From positions 1 to 6,274 of the forward strand of contig WQRS01000081.1 in the NCBI GenBank assembly GCA_009786615.1: a stretch of DNA of 6,274 nucleotides, read 5' to 3'. The DNA is from Treponema sp. (lineage in GTDB: Bacteria > Spirochaetota > Spirochaetia > Treponematales > Breznakiellaceae). Shown in pieces: positions 4,447 to 6,274 of the stretch; positions within the stretch are counted from its first letter, which is position 1; each line of letters opens with the position of its first letter. The notes beneath the pieces were generated by a model that worked only from the letters and a program-made list of their open reading frames with translations, was not told the origin of the DNA and did not search any database. The translations under genes and the position numbers were made by a program.

Positions 4447-6070
4447 ATTCTTCCTCGCCGTGATTTGCCTGCAAAGGTGCACCGGCTGCATAAGCTGTAA
4501 ATGTGCCTGAAAACGTAATTTCCGGTTTTTCATTTGCGGGAATAAAAACCGATTGCCCTGAATGCAAAAGTAATTGCCCACCTTCTGAACTTGCAATTTT
4601 TGCGCTTCCCTCTGTAATTATAACAATGGAAGGTCCAAGCACAGTATACGGAATATCCGCGCATTCACCATGTAACACAGAAAGGGCAAACTCTTCTGCT
4701 TTCGTATCGTAGGTAAACAAAGCAGAAAGCGGCTTTGGCGCTGAAATTATTTCAGGTGTAAACGCGCAAAAATCAAGTACACGCAAAAGCTCAAATGTAT
4801 CAACGTGTTTGGACGTAAGCCCGCCGCGTAAAACATTGTCAGAGTCAGCCATTAGTTCAATTCCAAGACCGTGAATGTAGGAGTGCAGAACTCCGGCGGG
4901 AAGATACATCGCCTGTCCCGGGTTAAGTTCAATTACGTTAAGGTAAAACGGAGAAAGAATTGCCGGATCATGAGGGTGGAGCTTAGAAAAATAAACGCAA
5001 AGATTCAACTCAGTATTGTACTGCCCATACTCATTTATGAGTTCTTGCTGCGTACTGCGTATTAAGGAAGTTACATCTTTTACCGTTTCCGCTTTCATAG
5101 CCAAAAGAGAAGACAAAAACGCTTTGTAAGGGTTTTCATCTTGCTGTTGCAGCGCTTTATATAAGCGCTCAAATTCTTCCTGTAAATGAGTTTGGGAGCG
5201 GGCGGTTTTAATTAGTATATCCAGAAAATTCTTTATTTCGTCTATTTGACGAAAGCCGCAAAGGGATGCAAAAGGGCTTAATGCGCAAATAATTTCAGGC
5301 TTGTGGTTTGAGTCGTGATAATTTCGCATGCGGTCGTCAAGCGGTATGCCTATAAGGTTTTCGTCCATGAAACCTTCTTCCGCCTGTTTTTTATTCGGAT
5401 GCGCTTGAATGGAAAGCGGTTTTGCCGCTGCCAGCACCTTAAAAAGAAACGGAAGTTTCCCAAAGTTTTGCGAAACTTGACTTCCCAAAAACTTTTCCCG
5501 GTCGCTGTCTATCAGTTCCTGAAGGGAAACTTCCCCACCATTTGGCATTAGGACACGGGAAGGCGAAGACTGATGCACACCCATCCACAGTTCAGCCTGA
5601 GGCACTTTGCTCACATTTTTTTGCCTCATAAGTGCGGCAAGCCATTCAGTTGATCCCCACTCGTAATTTTTCACAGTGTTTGAAAGTTCATAAAATTTAA
5701 GTGTATTTTTACCTGTAGGCGGCGTTTGGGGAAATTCAGTTTCCTCTTGCACGGGAGTTTGTAAAGGCGCTTGCGGTAATAGCGCATTGTCCAAAAGTGA
5801 AATCATGCCCAATGTGATACGCTGAAGTTCAAGGTTCTCACTTTCGCCTGTTTTCACGACAGGATTTCCCGCTTTTTCAAGGTCATCGCACAAAAGAAAA
5901 CCGGTGAGTATGGCAATTTTGAGCGGATCAGTTAAGCCTGAAACTCCGCGTACCTTTTCAATGGTCTCATAGTATTTTGATAAAATTTTTTGCAAGTATT
6001 CAGGCGATTCATCTGCGGCGATGGTGATGGAAGTTCCAAGAGTATCTATGCGCAGATCATTTTTTGCCAT
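4430..6070 (-). CDS. manA: ZapA-like domain fused to type I mannose-6-phosphate isomerase, 546 aa
   Basis: Residues 1-95 resemble the cell-division protein ZapA: LRIDTLGTSITIAADESPEYL (head strands), a helix to about 43, then PLKIAILTGFLLCDDLEK (48-66) and a short helix 78-96. ZapA normally binds and bundles FtsZ at the division ring. Residues 97-122 form a Pro/Gln/Thr/Glu-rich linker. Residues 123-546 are a complete type I phosphomannose isomerase, interconverting fructose-6-P and mannose-6-P: NTVKNYEWGS (131-140), LSIQAHPNKKQAEEGF (219-234) with zinc ligands Gln222 and His224, Glu259, His396 in GVLHSYIHG, and SDNVLRGGLTSKHVD (410-424) with Arg415. About 420 residues is normal for this enzyme. 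No stop, ATG or start with a ribosome binding site separates the two parts; a GTG at codon 107 has no Shine-Dalgarno. AGGGG about 12 nt before the ATG is a modest ribosome site. It follows a partial gene by 48 nt and overlaps the next gene. Confidence 0.9.
   Translation of the reverse strand: MAKNDLRIDTLGTSITIAADESPEYLQKILSKYYETIEKVRGVSGLTDPLKIAILTGFLLCDDLEKAGNPVVKTGESENLELQRITLGMISLLDNALLPQAPLQTPVQEETEFPQTPPTGKNTLKFYELSNTVKNYEWGSTEWLAALMRQKNVSKVPQAELWMGVHQSSPSRVLMPNGGEVSLQELIDSDREKFLGSQVSQNFGKLPFLFKVLAAAKPLSIQAHPNKKQAEEGFMDENLIGIPLDDRMRNYHDSNHKPEIICALSPFASLCGFRQIDEIKNFLDILIKTARSQTHLQEEFERLYKALQQQDENPYKAFLSSLLAMKAETVKDVTSLIRSTQQELINEYGQYNTELNLCVYFSKLHPHDPAILSPFYLNVIELNPGQAMYLPAGVLHSYIHGLGIELMADSDNVLRGGLTSKHVDTFELLRVLDFCAFTPEIISAPKPLSALFTYDTKAEEFALSVLHGECADIPYTVLGPSIVIITEGSAKIASSEGGQLLLHSGQSVFIPANEKPEITFSGTFTAYAAGAPLQANHGEEEYAHTG
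4450..4456 (-). promoter_or_regulatory. Ribosome binding site deciding the yaiI/yqxD-type start
   Basis: Read on the - strand, GAGGAAG ends 3 nt before the ATG (GAGG core 6 nt away). It lies within the last codons of the zapA-manA gene and supports the 160-aa start over longer in-frame alternatives. Confidence 0.8.
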
Positions 6071-6118
6071 GGTTTGTTCTTTCCCCTTGGCGTTTAAGAT
6101 ATGACAATGCGGCTGGGA

Positions 6119-6274
6119 CTAAAAAATGTCCAGCTCCTCTTCGCTTGATTTGTGAACCGGTTCCGGGCTTTCCACCACGACATTTTCCGCTGCGGCATTC
6201 TCGGTGACCGCCTCCGAAGCTGTCTTTTTGGTGACATTCTCCGCTGGAGCCTTCTTTGATTCATCCTTGCCCTT
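6119..6274 (-). CDS. C-terminus of an unidentified Lys/Ala/Glu-rich protein, 5'-truncated
   Basis: On the - strand a frame open from the window edge gives 51 residues ending in EEELDIF and a TAG stop at 6121-6119. The segment is low-complexity and charged (Lys, Ala, Glu, Val), with AENV occurring twice and a related TENA between them. It reads like a disordered tail of a larger protein, and the family cannot be told from it. It is followed after 48 nt by the zapA-manA gene on the same strand, with no terminator in between, so it probably belongs to the same operon. Absence of stops over only 51 codons is weak evidence by itself. The sensible amino acid composition and operon position make it likely to be real. 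Confidence 0.6.
   Translation of the reverse strand, partial: KGKDESKKAPAENVTKKTASEAVTENAAAENVVVESPEPVHKSSEEELDIF

Noticed and set aside
4447..4596. N-terminal 50-codon extension of the YaiI/YqxD-type protein
   Set aside because: It lies entirely within manA coding sequence and matches nothing in the family, and the strong ribosome binding site is at 4450-4456.
6071..6118. Separate promoter for zapA-manA (TTGTCA on the - strand)
   Set aside because: No acceptable -10 hexamer is found at 16-18 nt from it; read-through from the upstream gene is simpler.
6119..6274. Acidic EEELDIF tail as the C-terminal tip of a single-stranded DNA-binding protein
   Set aside because: SSB tips end in DDDIPF-like sequences with a Pro before Phe; without the OB fold in view the likeness is too slight.

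Overview
The window looks like a chromosomal segment of a spirochaete, most plausibly Treponema or a close relative. This is inferred from the style of the proteins: a short ZapA with a treponeme-like head domain, a GAF/HD-GYP protein with an RDPKETGSH metal motif, and a compact exported protein with YD-like C-terminal repeats. No rRNA or other taxonomic marker is present, so the assignment is tentative. There are no mobile elements, CRISPR arrays or tRNAs, and there is no gap longer than 300 bases.

Left part, + strand. The window opens with the last 36 codons of folD (one-carbon folate metabolism). It is followed after 12 nt by folE2, a complete type IB GTP cyclohydrolase that makes the pterin precursor of folate. 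A separate transcription unit then begins at a good extended -10 promoter whose predicted start point falls on the ATG itself, so its mRNA may be leaderless. It holds three tightly packed genes: an exported protein of unknown function (339 aa), an unrecognised 87-aa protein overlapping it by 8 bp, and a stand-alone cytoplasmic parvulin prolyl isomerase (92 aa) 1 nt further on.

Middle. A 153-nt intergenic stretch (2573-2725) is dense in inverted repeats. Three local hairpins can form, and an 8-bp long-range stem competes with two of them, which is how a two-state RNA leader is built. It precedes a 413-aa GAF/HD-GYP protein, a predicted cyclic-di-GMP phosphodiesterase. The same stretch contains a 7+2+7 palindrome over a consensus -35 hexamer, so a DNA operator is a rival explanation.

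Right part, - strand. A convergent operon ends exactly where the HD-GYP gene ends; the two stop codons share TTAA. In transcription order it has the C-terminus of an unidentified Lys/Ala/Glu-rich protein, a 546-aa fusion of a ZapA-like cell-division domain to a full-length type I mannose-6-phosphate isomerase, and a YaiI/YqxD (UPF0178) PIN-like protein whose start lies inside the end of the fusion gene.

The two most notable items are the ZapA-ManA fusion, which links an FtsZ-ring accessory domain to a sugar-phosphate enzyme of cell-envelope metabolism, and the structured region before the cyclic-di-GMP gene. Neither can be called novel without database searches.
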